From contig NZ_JASERU010000005.1 of NCBI RefSeq assembly GCF_030504985.1, positions 207,036-271,035 on the forward strand: a stretch of DNA of 64,000 nt. Direction: 5' to 3'. The translations under genes and the position numbers were made by a program. Positions 16,269 through 25,234 of this stretch are shown one piece after another (positions within the stretch are counted from its first letter, which is position 1; the number at the start of each line of letters is the position of its first letter). This DNA comes from Fulvimonas sp. R45. GTDB lineage: Bacteria; Pseudomonadota; Gammaproteobacteria; Xanthomonadales; Rhodanobacteraceae. A model generated the notes under the pieces. That model was given only the letters and a program-made list of their open reading frames with translations. It had not been told where the DNA came from and did not search any database.

Positions 16269-16961
16269 TCAATTCGCCAGCAACGCCTTGCTGGTCTTTT
16301 GCAGCCAATCTGAAATTCCAATCTTTACTGCATCCACATCACCTTGCCCCCGCAACTGGCGCTGGATAGTCAAGCGCGTAAGCTTTCCATCGCTCAGAAT
16401 GATTGCATCGCCATCCACGGTGTCGAAAGAGAAAACGGTGCCATCCTTGGAAATCTTGCGGCGCCTTATGGAAACAACCATGTACGAGCCCGGAGAAATG
16501 CGCCGTATGGAAACAAGTACGGGCTGCTCGATCGACATGCTGGCTCGCCCGGAAGCGGAGGACGATGCTTCCTGGATCAGCTTGCGAACGCGTTGCTCAT
16601 ACGCCGTTTTATCTTTGTTCCATAGTGATGCAACATTTTTCCATTGCCGTTCTGTCGCAGCATAGAGTTGGTCGACGCCAGCCACAGTGAAAGGCCCCGA
16701 CGCCCCCTGAGAAAGGGTAATGGCAAACGCTGACTCCTTGGGCTTTTCCATTCCATGCACGGATGCCTTCTCAACGGAGGCAAAGCACCCGACAAGTGTC
16801 CCGGACGCTGACGCGGCACGTTTCATCGTGACCAATAGCTGGCTATCGGGTGCGCACGCGCTTAGACCTTGTGGAGCTGGTATGGCCATATCGGCCGACC
16901 GAGCAGACAACGAGAACAAAGCCAAAAAAAGCAGGCCGCCAATAGAAATATAAAACCTCAC
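16269..16961 (-). CDS. Secreted protein of unknown function
   Basis: A 230-residue protein. With a GTG start at 16961, ten bases after AGGAG, it begins RFYISIGGLLFLALFSLSARSA, a clear signal peptide. No domain recognised. The mature chain has a helix near QWKNVASLWNKDKTAYEQRV and beta segments VLVSIRRISPGSYMVVSIRRR and GTVFSFDTVDGDAIILSDGKL. GC content and codon choice look lower than in neighbours, which suggests more recent acquisition. It lies upstream of the pilin-like membrane gene on the same strand (107 bases between), so the two may be co-transcribed. Confidence 0.65.
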   Translation of the reverse strand: MRFYISIGGLLFLALFSLSARSADMAIPAPQGLSACAPDSQLLVTMKRAASASGTLVGCFASVEKASVHGMEKPKESAFAITLSQGASGPFTVAGVDQLYAATERQWKNVASLWNKDKTAYEQRVRKLIQEASSSASGRASMSIEQPVLVSIRRISPGSYMVVSIRRRKISKDGTVFSFDTVDGDAIILSDGKLTRLTIQRQLRGQGDVDAVKIGISDWLQKTSKALLAN

Positions 16962-17096
16962 GTCACGCGCGCTCCTATTCAGGCCCGGCCAAGCACAGGG
17001 ATCAAAATTGACTTTCTGCAAAGCAAAGCTCCAAGCGGCGACACACACGTGCGCGAGCCATGGCTGATCACGGGTGGTTCCACCTTGGCTTTAGAA

Positions 17097-17184
17097 AGGC
17101 TTGGAAAGAAGCGGCCCCGATCCACTTAGTTTTGGGTCATGCCAACTTTCACATACGCAGATAAGTGAACCTGACCCCGTTTTG
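17097..17184 (+). repeat. 88-bp direct repeat, copy 1
   Basis: Exactly identical to 17255-17342. It ends in AGTGAACCTGACCCCGTTTT, similar to short sequences that flank REP-associated or IS200-like transposase genes in related bacteria (recalled, not checked). The spacing between copies is 70 bases. No open frame makes sense across it. Confidence 0.9.
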
Positions 17185-17254
17185 CGTTGCATGGGAACCT
17201 CCAGGGTGCGATCAAAGTATCGCTTCCTGGCCTCCGCTCTGGCGGGGCAGGTTC

Positions 17255-17342
17255 AGGCTTGGAAAGAAGCGGCCCCGATCCACTTAGTTTTGGGTCATGC
17301 CAACTTTCACATACGCAGATAAGTGAACCTGACCCCGTTTTG
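17255..17342 (+). repeat. 88-bp direct repeat, copy 2
   Basis: Perfect second copy of 17097-17184. It ends three bases before the stop codon of the broken hsdR-like remnant. The perfect identity shows that the duplication is recent or maintained by recombination. The 70 bases between copies hold no gene. Confidence 0.9.
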
Positions 17343-17345
17343 GAC

Positions 17346-17677
17346 TTACCCTTTCTTCGCCAGTTCGTCAGCCACCAACTGGAACGCGTCCAGCGCCGTC
17401 TGCAGGTTCTCCACGGTATCAGCAGCGATTTCTCGTGAGCCTGCTCGGCCACGCCGCTGAGCATGACACCGGCTTCTTGGCTTCGATCACGCCGCAGGCG
17501 TACCACCGACGAACAGCAGGTAGTCACACGGGCCGGCGCTGGTGGGGAACTCGCGCACAGCCACACCTTCGGCCGCATTGCGGTTGAAGTCAACCATGCC
17601 CTGGATGGTCCAGCCGCCGCCTGCATCAGTGCATCGATGTGCTCCCTTGCCTGTCGTTCCGGCGCCAATGGCGACAT
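17346..17677 (-). pseudogene. Frameshifted, truncated remnant of a type I restriction subunit gene (hsdR)
   Basis: From ATG 17677 the minus strand reads SPLAPERQAREHIDALMQAA, then continues in another frame as GGWTIQGMVDFNRNAAEGVAVREFP and CDYLLFVGG, and in a third frame as VIEAKKPV. Together these are the HsdR N-terminal nuclease domain, with the PD-(D/E)XK residues D (CDYLL) and ExK (VIEAKK). Two frameshifts break it. The motor and C-terminal parts are missing; instead a short tail DTVENLQTALDAFQLVADEL ends in TAA, perhaps the C-terminus of the same or a neighbouring gene joined by deletion. No hsdM or hsdS is nearby. Not functional. Confidence 0.75.
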
Positions 17678-17803
17678 TGTTTCCCCTCAAGCAACGGACT
17701 CTAGCGCGACCCGCCGGGCAAACAAGCAACAGTAGTTGTCATAATGCCCCCGCGTTGCTTCGTCGGCCGGAGTGCAGCGGTGAATACCGCGCAACCCAGT
17801 AAT

Positions 17804-18151
17804 CTACTCTAGGATTGACCGCACCGCGTCTAGCGCCTCCTCTACCAAGGACGCAGGTGCCTTCTCCACCCGTTTGAACGCGCGCGCGCGGGCGTCGATG
17901 GTGCGGGTCTGGTCGCACAGCACCACGCCTTGCGTGCGCGTGCCGCTGCCCATCAGGGTGACGCTGAAGCCGGTTTCGCGCGATGCGCTGCCGCCCTGCG
18001 TGATGGGTGCGACCAGCAGCAAGCCAGAAGCCTTGTTGAAGGCGTCGGCGGAGAGCACCAGCACCGGCCGCGTGCCGCGGATTTCATGCCCCTTGGTCGG
18101 ATCGAGGCTGAGTTCGAGGATGTCGCCGCGCGCGGGCACACCGCGGCTCAC
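17804..18151 (-). CDS. MazF/PemK/ChpB-family toxin
   Basis: A 115-residue endoribonuclease toxin of the MazF fold. It begins VPARGDILELSLDPTKGHEIRGTRPVLVLS, has the VAPIT and GVVLCDQTRTIDARAR strands with the conserved Arg and Thr-Asp of the active site, and ends with EEALDAVRSILE. The spelling, including GHEIRGTRPVLVLS and FNKASGLLLVAPIT, is closest to ChpB/PemK. Family members cut mRNA at short motifs. It follows the antitoxin with a four-base overlap on the same strand. Confidence 0.92.
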   Translation of the reverse strand: MSRGVPARGDILELSLDPTKGHEIRGTRPVLVLSADAFNKASGLLLVAPITQGGSASRETGFSVTLMGSGTRTQGVVLCDQTRTIDARARAFKRVEKAPASLVEEALDAVRSILE

Positions 18152-18399
18152 AGCAGCTCGCGCCCGGCAGGTGCATCTTCAAGCGAAGCTTGGTCGCGAT
18201 GCCATGCGGCCGGGGATTTGGGGCTTTGTGCCAATCGATCCGCCAGACTGCGGCGAGCCGGTGTCACCGACAACTTGCGGCCCTCAACCGCCAGCTCGAC
18301 GACCGACCCGGCTTCGACCGCCATGGTCTGGGCAATGCTCTTGGGAATGGACAGGATGATAGAACCACCCGATTGGCGCAGGGTTGCGGCACAGGACAT
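18148..18399 (-). CDS. MazE/ChpS-type antitoxin
   Basis: An 83-residue antitoxin. The first half has the AbrB-like fold, TLRQSGGSIILSIPKSIAQTM and VVELAVEGRKLSVTPA. The second half is a flexible tail, LADRLAQS through EDAPAGREL, that would block the toxin active site. ATG 18399 follows GAGGGA. An operator palindrome overlaps its promoter upstream. Confidence 0.9.
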   Translation of the reverse strand: MSCAATLRQSGGSIILSIPKSIAQTMAVEAGSVVELAVEGRKLSVTPARRSLADRLAQSPKSPAAWHRDQASLEDAPAGRELL

Positions 18400-18412
18400 G
18401 GTGTTTCCCTCA

Positions 18413-18458
18413 AGTTTTACTGTTGTAAAACTTTAGCATTTACATCCCACTCTTGCAA
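18413..18458 (-). promoter_or_regulatory. MazEF promoter with overlapping operator palindrome
   Basis: On the minus strand, TTGCAA (18453-18458) and TAAAGT (18430-18435) are 17 bases apart. The perfect inverted repeat AGTTTTAC-TGTT-GTAAAACT (18413-18432) overlaps the -10 and lies 14 bases before the antitoxin ATG. This layout fits autorepression by the MazE-MazF complex. The element stands out as AT-rich in this GC-rich region. Confidence 0.65.
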
Positions 18459-18585
18459 CGGCACGGCGGCATGGCTCGAGGCCGGGCCGCCGCGGAAAAT
18501 CGGGACGGCTGCCCGTCAAATCGCGAGCACCTTGCGCACTGTCTTCGGCGCTGCCGCAGCACGTGCGGCAGCGCCTTGCGGGTCA

Positions 18586-20256
18586 TCAAACCATCGGCAA
18601 CTTCAACCCCTGCTCCTTCGCGCACTCAACAGCAATCTCGTACCCCGCATCCGCATGCCGCATCACGCCGGTACCCGGATCGTTCCACAACACCCGCGCA
18701 ATGCGCTTGTCCGCCTCGGCGCTGCCGTCGCACACGATCACCACGCCGGCGTGCTGGCTGTAGCCCATGCCCACGCCGCCGCCGTGGTGGAAGCTCACCC
18801 AGGTGGCGCCGCCGGCAGTGTTGAGCAGCGCGTTGAGCAACGGCCAGTCGGACACGGCGTCGCTGCCGTCCTTCATCGCCTCGGTTTCGCGGTTCGGTGA
18901 CGCGACGGAGCCAGAGTCGAGGTGGTCGCGGCCGATCACCACCGGTGCCTTCAGCTCGCCCTTGCGTACCATTTCGTTGAAGGCGAGGCCGAGCTTGTGC
19001 CGCTGGCCCAGGCCCACCCAGCAGATGCGCGCTGGCAGGCCCTGGAAGCTGATGCGCTCCTTCGCCATGTCCAGCCAGTGGTGCAGGTGCGGGTCGTCGG
19101 GGATCAGCTCCTTCACCTTCTGGTCGGTCTTGTAGATGTCCTCCGGGTCGCCGGACAGCGCCACCCAGCGGAACGGGCCCACGCCGCGGCAGAACAGCGG
19201 ACGCACGTAGGCGGGCACGAAGCCGGGGAACGCGAACGCGTTGTCGCAGCCTTCGTCCTTCGCCATCTGGCGGATGTTGTTGCCGTAGTCGAAGGTGGGG
19301 ATGCCCTGTGCGTGGAACGCCAGCATCGCTTCCACGTGCTTCTTCATCGATTGCTTGGCGGCCTTGGTGGTGCCGGCCGGGTCGCTCTTGCGGCGCTCGG
19401 CCCACTGCTCCAACGTCCAGCCCTGCGGCAGGTAGCCGTTGACCGGGTCGTGCGCGCTGGTCTGGTCGGTGACGGCGTCGGGCTTGACGCCACGGCGCAC
19501 GAGTTCGGGCAGCACGTCGGCGGCGTTGCCGAGCAGCGCGATGGATTTCGCTTCGCCGGCGGCGGTGTACTTGGCGATGCGCGCCAGCGCATCGTCGAGG
19601 TCCGTGGCCTGCTCGTCCACGTAGCGGGTCTTCAGGCGGAAGTCGATGCGGCTCTGCTGGCACTCGATGTTGAGGCTGCACGCGCCGGCGAGGCTGGCTG
19701 CCAGCGGCTGCGCGCCGCCCATGCCGCCGAGGCCCGCGGTGAGTATCCAACGCCCTTTCAGCGAACCGCCGTAGCTCTGCCGGCCCATCTCCACGAAGGT
19801 TTCGTAGGTGCCCTGCACGATGCCCTGCGAGCCGATGTAGATCCACGAGCCGGCCGTCATCTGGCCGTACATCATCAGGCCCTTTTTATCCAACTCGTTG
19901 AAGTGCTCCCAGTTCGCCCAGGCCGGCACCAGGTTGGAGTTGGCGATCAGCACGCGCGGCGCGTCCCTGTGCGTGGGGAACACGCCCACCGGCTTGCCGG
20001 ACTGCACCAGCAGCGTCTCGTCGTCGCCCAGCTTGCGCAGGCTGCGCAGGATCGCGTCGAAGCATTCCCAGTTGCGCGCGGCGCGGCCGATGCCGCCGTA
20101 CACCACCAGCTCCGCCGGGTTCTCCGCCACCTCGGGATCGAGGTTGTTCTGGATCATGCGGAACGGCGCCTCGGTGAGCCAGCTCTTGCAGCTCAGCTCG
20201 GTGCCGCGCGGCGCGCGGATGGTGCGGGTGGTGTCGATGCGGGTGGGGGCGTTCAT
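18586..20256 (-). CDS. hutU: Urocanate hydratase HutU
   Basis: A 556-residue enzyme of histidine degradation that converts urocanate to imidazolonepropionate using bound NAD. Length and sequence match HutU from end to end: [14 protein letters not shown] is the NAD-binding glycine-rich turn, [17 protein letters not shown] holds the conserved cysteine region, and [24 protein letters not shown] lies near the C-terminus (motif split: [12 protein letters not shown], then [11 protein letters not shown]). It is cytosolic. Unlike classic hut operons it stands alone; hutF and hutI are 25-30 kb away and hutH is not in the window. The adjacent spacers show no clear HutC-type operator. Confidence 0.97.
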   Translation of the reverse strand: MNAPTRIDTTRTIRAPRGTELSCKSWLTEAPFRMIQNNLDPEVAENPAELVVYGGIGRAARNWECFDAILRSLRKLGDDETLLVQSGKPVGVFPTHRDAPRVLIANSNLVPAWANWEHFNELDKKGLMMYGQMTAGSWIYIGSQGIVQGTYETFVEMGRQSYGGSLKGRWILTAGLGGMGGAQPLAASLAGACSLNIECQQSRIDFRLKTRYVDEQATDLDDALARIAKYTAAGEAKSIALLGNAADVLPELVRRGVKPDAVTDQTSAHDPVNGYLPQGWTLEQWAERRKSDPAGTTKAAKQSMKKHVEAMLAFHAQGIPTFDYGNNIRQMAKDEGCDNAFAFPGFVPAYVRPLFCRGVGPFRWVALSGDPEDIYKTDQKVKELIPDDPHLHHWLDMAKERISFQGLPARICWVGLGQRHKLGLAFNEMVRKGELKAPVVIGRDHLDSGSVASPNRETEAMKDGSDAVSDWPLLNALLNTAGGATWVSFHHGGGVGMGYSQHAGVVIVCDGSAEADKRIARVLWNDPGTGVMRHADAGYEIAVECAKEQGLKLPMV

Positions 20257-20486
20257 GGCGATCTCCGACAGGACAGACCGTGAGTATACGGCCCGACCGA
20301 GGGCACGACCTCAGGCATCGACCATGCGCCGCAACATGCCCGCGCCGGCGCGCAGCGGCCGTGTTCCGCGCCAGCGTACGCAAGGAGAAACCGGCATCGC
20401 ATTCGGTTCCAAGCGCTGCATGATGCGATGTAACCGCGCACCGTGTTGGCGCGAAAAGCCCTCCATCGACATCGTGAGGAGGCGAC

Positions 20487-21581
20487 GTGACGCAACCCGT
20501 ATCATCCCGAAAATATCGCCATGGCCGCTGGCTCCGCTGGGCGCCCGTCGTCGCCGTGCCTGCCGCCTTCGCGCTCGCCTTCGGCTACGCCGGCGGCTGG
20601 CTGGCGCCGCACCGGCTCACGCCGAAGCGGCTGATCGACCAGTTCCAGGCCAACGCCGGCGTGCATCCCGGCTACCGGCGCAACCATGCCAAGGGCGTGT
20701 GCGTCAGCGGCTATTTCCAGAGCAGCGGCCAGGCCGCGGCGTATTCGGTGGCGCAGGTGTTCACGCCGGGGCAGCGCACGCCGGTGGTCGGCCGCTTCGC
20801 GATCCCCGGCGGCAACCCGTATGCACCGGACAGCAGCGTGCCGATCCGCAGCATGGCGCTGCGCTTCACCCAGGCGGACGGGCAGCAATGGCGCACCGGC
20901 ATGAACAGCATGCCGGTGTTCCCGGTCGCCACACCACAGGCGTTCTACGCGCAGCTGCAGGCGGGTCAGCCCGACCCGGCCACCGGCAAGCCCGACCCGG
21001 CGAAGCTGGCGGCGTTCTTCGCGGCGCACCCGGAAACGGCGGCGTTCCGCGCCTGGGCCAGGACCGCGAAACCCTCGGCCAGCTTCGCCACCGACAGCTA
21101 CTGGGGTTTGAACGCATTCGAATTCGTCGATTCCGACGGCACCCGGCACGCGGTGCGCTGGCAGATGGTCGCGCAGGCGGCCGCCGACGGCGCGACGCCC
21201 CCGGACAACCCGGATTACCTGGACGCCGACCTGCGCCGGCGCCTGGCACAGGGGCCGCTACGCTGGACATTGCGGGTGACCCTGGCCAACCCCGGCGACC
21301 CCACCGACGACGCCACCAGGGCCTGGCCCGCCGACCGCACGACGATCGACGCCGGCACTCTGGTGCTGCAGGCCACCGAAGCGCAGGACAGCGGCCCCTG
21401 CCGCGACATCAACTACGACCCGACGGTGCTGCCGGACGGCATCGCCATCTCCGACGATCCGCTGCTGCCCGCGCGCTCGGCCGCCTATGCCGATTCCTAC
21501 CTGCGCCGCACTAGCGAGGAAGCGCACCTGCCGGGTGCTGCCCGCCCATCCGCGAACACGCAACCGGAGGCACGCCGATGA
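20487..21581 (+). CDS. Catalase-family peroxidase (SrpA-like)
   Basis: A 364-residue haem protein with the catalase fold in a shortened, probably periplasmic form. One membrane-spanning or uncleaved signal segment is near residues 18-36. The distal histidine lies in RRNHAKGVCVSGYF and the proximal haem tyrosine in PARSAAYADSYL (R-x-x-x-Y). GTG start at 20487 follows a strong GAGGAGG six bases upstream. It overlaps the cytochrome b561 gene by four bases (ATGA), so the two are co-translated. This pairing suggests a peroxidase taking electrons from the membrane cytochrome. Confidence 0.9.
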   Translation: MTQPVSSRKYRHGRWLRWAPVVAVPAAFALAFGYAGGWLAPHRLTPKRLIDQFQANAGVHPGYRRNHAKGVCVSGYFQSSGQAAAYSVAQVFTPGQRTPVVGRFAIPGGNPYAPDSSVPIRSMALRFTQADGQQWRTGMNSMPVFPVATPQAFYAQLQAGQPDPATGKPDPAKLAAFFAAHPETAAFRAWARTAKPSASFATDSYWGLNAFEFVDSDGTRHAVRWQMVAQAAADGATPPDNPDYLDADLRRRLAQGPLRWTLRVTLANPGDPTDDATRAWPADRTTIDAGTLVLQATEAQDSGPCRDINYDPTVLPDGIAISDDPLLPARSAAYADSYLRRTSEEAHLPGAARPSANTQPEARR

Positions 21582-22123
21582 AGACCACCCCCGGCATGTT
21601 CGCCCTGCCCGCCCGCATCCTGCACTGGCTGATGGCCGCGCTGATCCTGGCGATGCTGTTCATCGGCGTCGGCATGGTGGCGTCGGTATCCGAACGCCAC
21701 GCGTGGCTGCTGCGCATCCACAAGCCGCTCGGCATCGCGATCCTGCTGCTGGCCGTGGTGCGCCTCGCCGTGCGCCTGCGGCATCCGCCGCCGCCGCTGC
21801 CGGCGGACCTGCCGGCGCCGCAGAAGCTTGCCGCGCACGCGTCGCACTGGCTGCTGTACGCGCTGATGATCGCGATGCCGCTGGTCGGCTGGGCGATGCT
21901 GTCGGCCGGAGGCTACCCAGTGATGCTGAGCGAATCGCTGCGTCTGCCGCCGATCGTCCCGGCCAGCGCGACCGCGTTCGCGATCCTGCGCCACCTGCAC
22001 GGCTGGCTGGCGATGCTGCTGTTCCTCACCTTCCTCGCGCACCTGGGCGCGGCGCTGTACCACGGGCTGATCCGGCGCGACGGGGTGCTGGCGAGCATGC
22101 TCGGCGGAACGCGCAAGTCGTGA
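21578..22123 (+). CDS. Cytochrome b561 family protein
   Basis: A 181-residue inner-membrane dihaem cytochrome with four helices. Histidine ligands are visible in ARILHWLMA, LLRIHKPLG, AAHASHWLLY and RHLHGWLA, the bacterial CybB pattern. It should pass electrons from quinol to a periplasmic partner. Its start overlaps the stop of the catalase-like peroxidase gene, which makes that protein the likely partner. Confidence 0.92.
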   Translation: MKTTPGMFALPARILHWLMAALILAMLFIGVGMVASVSERHAWLLRIHKPLGIAILLLAVVRLAVRLRHPPPPLPADLPAPQKLAAHASHWLLYALMIAMPLVGWAMLSAGGYPVMLSESLRLPPIVPASATAFAILRHLHGWLAMLLFLTFLAHLGAALYHGLIRRDGVLASMLGGTRKS

Positions 22124-22144
22124 CGCGGCCGCGGTAGCGGAATC

Positions 22145-23551
22145 TCAGTGGCAGCCCTGCGGCGGCTGCAGCTTCGCGTGGAACAGCACGTCGTAGGCCA
22201 GCGTGCCCATCACGGCGTAGCCGCGGTCGTTCGGATGCAGGCCCGCGTCGCCCGCGCAGACGGTCGCCATGCCGACCGGCAGCGGCGACTGCTTCGCGAC
22301 CCGCGGCGGCGGCGTGTACGCGCCCGCCACGGCGCTGGCGAAATCGACCACGCCATCGAACGTGCCTGAGTGACGTATCCATTCGTTGAACTGCAACCGT
22401 ACCGCTTCCCGCTGCGGGCTGTACCAGTCCTCCACCCCGGCGAACGGCGTGACCGTGCCGGCGTAGATGCGCAGGTGGTGCCGGTGGGCGACGTCGGCCA
22501 GCATGCGCATGGATGCGATCAGGTCGCCGGCCGATGCGCCGTTCGGATAGCCGGCGGCATCGATGCCACGGTTGATGTCGTTCGCGCCGAACAGCACGAC
22601 CACGTCGGTGACGCCGGGGCGGTCGACCACGTCGCGCAGGAAGCGCTTCAGGCCCGAAGCGCCGGCGCCGGGCGCGCCGATCTGGTCGGTGCTCAGCTCG
22701 TCGGCGCTGATGCCGGCGTTCACGACCGCCGCCGCGTCGCCGTGACGCTGGGCGAGGCCGGCCAGCACCGCGGGCCAGGTCGTGCCGGGTGCGCTGGCGA
22801 GCGCGCCGTCGGTGATCGAGTCGCCGAACGCGACGATGCCGCGCGTGTCCGCCGGCGCCTCGACCTCGACGCCAGCAAGCAGATAGACGTGGTCGCCATC
22901 CGTGCGGGGCAATGTTTTCGCGACGGGGCGTTGCGCCAGCGACGGTTGCCGCGTGGCGTCGCCGTCGACCGCGTACGTGGTGTGCGCCTGCTCCATCGGA
23001 TGGACATCGGCGAGCTGGGCCGGCTCGTCGAAATACAGGCTGACGACCACGTTCGACAGCGCCGGCACGCGCAGCGCGACCGGATCGCTGACCGCCTCGC
23101 TGCCGGGCGCGATCGTGACCGCGGGCTTTCCGCCGTCGAAGCTCAGCGGCCGGTCGCTGCGGGGATCGATCGCGGACAGGTCGCCGGCATCGCCGGCGCC
23201 GAGCGCGATGCGCGCGGCGCTCACGGTGAGCGGCACACGGCCGTAATAGTTCGACAGCCGGATGCGCACGCGCCCGCCGCCGGCGCTCGCGTTCACGCTC
23301 TGGCGCAGGGTCAGGTGATCGACGGTGGGCGCGCGCACGAGCGGCTGTCCGTAGGCGTCCGGCACCGGCTTGCCGTCGCTGCCGGTGACCTGCTTGAACC
23401 GCGACGTCATCGCCTGCCCCCAGGTGGCGACCCACTTCTGCGCCACGGGTTTCGCGGGAGCGGCGCAGGCCGGGAACAGCAGGCACCCCGACAGCAGCGC
23501 CGCCAGCACGACGGCGAACCGCGCATGGGTATTGCGAACTGCGTGTGTCAT
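22145..23551 (-). CDS. Secreted SGNH/GDSL hydrolase
   Basis: A 468-residue secreted esterase-like protein. A signal peptide covers about residues 1-30 (VVLAALLSGCLLFPACA). A beta-rich N-terminal domain precedes the SGNH blocks: block I FGDSITDG with the catalytic serine, block II with NAGISADEL, block III GANDINRG, and block V DAGLHPNDRGY with the Asp-His pair. The combination resembles GDSL lipases that deacetylate carbohydrates. Substrate unknown. Start ATG 23551 has GAGGAGG. It converges with the cytochrome gene. Confidence 0.92.
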   Translation of the reverse strand: MTHAVRNTHARFAVVLAALLSGCLLFPACAAPAKPVAQKWVATWGQAMTSRFKQVTGSDGKPVPDAYGQPLVRAPTVDHLTLRQSVNASAGGGRVRIRLSNYYGRVPLTVSAARIALGAGDAGDLSAIDPRSDRPLSFDGGKPAVTIAPGSEAVSDPVALRVPALSNVVVSLYFDEPAQLADVHPMEQAHTTYAVDGDATRQPSLAQRPVAKTLPRTDGDHVYLLAGVEVEAPADTRGIVAFGDSITDGALASAPGTTWPAVLAGLAQRHGDAAAVVNAGISADELSTDQIGAPGAGASGLKRFLRDVVDRPGVTDVVVLFGANDINRGIDAAGYPNGASAGDLIASMRMLADVAHRHHLRIYAGTVTPFAGVEDWYSPQREAVRLQFNEWIRHSGTFDGVVDFASAVAGAYTPPPRVAKQSPLPVGMATVCAGDAGLHPNDRGYAVMGTLAYDVLFHAKLQPPQGCH

Positions 23552-23710
23552 GCGTGCCTCCTCGGGAAACGAACGGGTCGCCGCCCGGATCGTTCGGCAG
23601 CCCGCCGCCGCTTGTCAATGCGGCGGACCATCGCCGCGGCGCGAAAGGCCGGTGCCATTGATGTCCGAAAACGGCGAGTCGCGCCGCCGTTCCGGTGCTA
23701 GCCTGCATGC

Positions 23711-25234
23711 ATGAACGATCCCCATGCCAGCCACCTGCCCGATCCGCGCAGCTGCGAACAGGCGCGGCTCAGCCGCGACGCCCGCTTCGACGGGCTGTTC
23801 TTCACCGCCGTCAGCAGCACCGGCATCTATTGCCGACCGGTGTGTCCCGCACCGTCGCCGAAGCGCGAAAACGTGCGCTATTACGCGAGCGCGGCGGCGG
23901 CGGAGGCGGCGGGTTTCCGGCCCTGCCTGCGCTGCCGGCCGGAACTGTCGCCGGGCAACGACGTGTGGCAGCGCGGCGACCACGTGGTGGCGCGCGCGCT
24001 GAAGCTGATCGAGCACGGCGCGCTGGAGGACGGCTCGCTGGAACAGCTCGCCACGCGCGTCGGCCTGGGTGCGCGGCAGTTGCGCCGGTTGTTCACGGAA
24101 CGGCTCGGCGCATCGCCGCTCAGCGTGCACACCACGCGCCGCCTGCTGTTCGCGAAGCAGCTGCTGACGGAGACGAACCTGCCGGTGACGGAAGTCGCGC
24201 TCGCGTCCGGCTTCCGCAGCCTGCGCCGCTTCAACGCCGCGTTCGCGCAGGCGAACCGCATCGCGCCGCGCGAACTGCGCCGCCAGCCACGCGCGGCGAC
24301 GACGGACGGTGCGCTGGTGCTGCGGCTGGCGTACCGCCCGCCGTTCGATTTCGCGTCGCTGCTCGGCTTCCTGCGCGGCCGCGCCTTGCCCGGCATCGAG
24401 CAGGTGGACGAAACCTCTTACGCACGCATGTTCGGCCCCGCCGACGCGCCGGGCTGGCTGCGCGTTTCCGCCTGGCCGCGCGGCGAGCATGCGCTGAAGC
24501 TGGAGCTGCATTGCCCGCAACCGGCGCAGATGCTGGGCGTGGTGGCGCGCGTGCGCCGCCTGTTCGACCTGGACGCGGATCCGCGCGCGATCGCAGACGC
24601 GCTGCGCGGCGAGGCCACGCTGCGCCCGCTGCTGCGCAAGCGCCCGGGCCTGCGCCTGCCGGGCAGCTGGGACGGTTTCGAGATCGCGGTGCGCGCGATC
24701 CTCGGCCAGCAGGTGAGCGTGGCCGCGGCGCGCACGCTGGCCACGCGCCTCGTGCAGCGCCACGGCGTGGCGCTCGCGACAGCCCCGCTGCCGGGGCTGG
24801 ACCGGCTGTTCCCCACGCCGGAAACGCTGGCGGATGCGGACCTGCGCGAGCTCGGCGTGACCGGCGCGCGCGCGGAAACGATCCGCGGCATGGCGCGCGC
24901 GCTGCTGGACGGCCGCGTGGATTTCCGCGCCGAGCAGTCGCTGGACGACTTCGTGGCGCGCTGGGTCGCGCTGCCCGGCATCGGCGAATGGACCGCGCAC
25001 TACATGGCGATGCGCGCGCTGAGCCATCCCGACGCGTTCCCCGCCGCCGACCTGATCCTGCGCCGCGCGGCCGCCGCCGACGGCGGAACGCTGCCCACCA
25101 GGGCGCTCGCCGCGATGGCCGAGGCCTGGCGGCCGTGGCGCGCCTACGCGGTGATCCACCTGTGGCGCGGCATGGCCGACGCGGCGCCCATGGCGCGCGC
25201 CCCACCGAAGCGAACCCGGGGAGCCGCCGCATGA
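23711..25234 (+). CDS. alkA: Ada-AlkA fusion: alkylation-responsive regulator and 3-methyladenine DNA glycosylase
   Basis: A 507-residue protein in three parts. Residues 12-80 are the Ada zinc domain with cysteines C41, C45, C72 and C75 (GIYCRPVC, LRC); the reactive cysteine can take methyl groups from DNA phosphotriesters. Residues about 90-195 are an AraC-type HTH. From 205 on it is AlkA, with the helix-hairpin-helix LPGIGEWTAHYMAMRAL and the catalytic aspartate in FPAADLILRRA. It should sense methylation damage, activate transcription, and excise alkylated purines. It overlaps the ogt gene by four bases. Confidence 0.96.
   Translation: MNDPHASHLPDPRSCEQARLSRDARFDGLFFTAVSSTGIYCRPVCPAPSPKRENVRYYASAAAAEAAGFRPCLRCRPELSPGNDVWQRGDHVVARALKLIEHGALEDGSLEQLATRVGLGARQLRRLFTERLGASPLSVHTTRRLLFAKQLLTETNLPVTEVALASGFRSLRRFNAAFAQANRIAPRELRRQPRAATTDGALVLRLAYRPPFDFASLLGFLRGRALPGIEQVDETSYARMFGPADAPGWLRVSAWPRGEHALKLELHCPQPAQMLGVVARVRRLFDLDADPRAIADALRGEATLRPLLRKRPGLRLPGSWDGFEIAVRAILGQQVSVAAARTLATRLVQRHGVALATAPLPGLDRLFPTPETLADADLRELGVTGARAETIRGMARALLDGRVDFRAEQSLDDFVARWVALPGIGEWTAHYMAMRALSHPDAFPAADLILRRAAAADGGTLPTRALAAMAEAWRPWRAYAVIHLWRGMADAAPMARAPPKRTRGAAA

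Noticed and set aside
17097..17342. Possible minimal two-repeat CRISPR
   Set aside because: An 88-bp repeat is too long and no cas genes are near.
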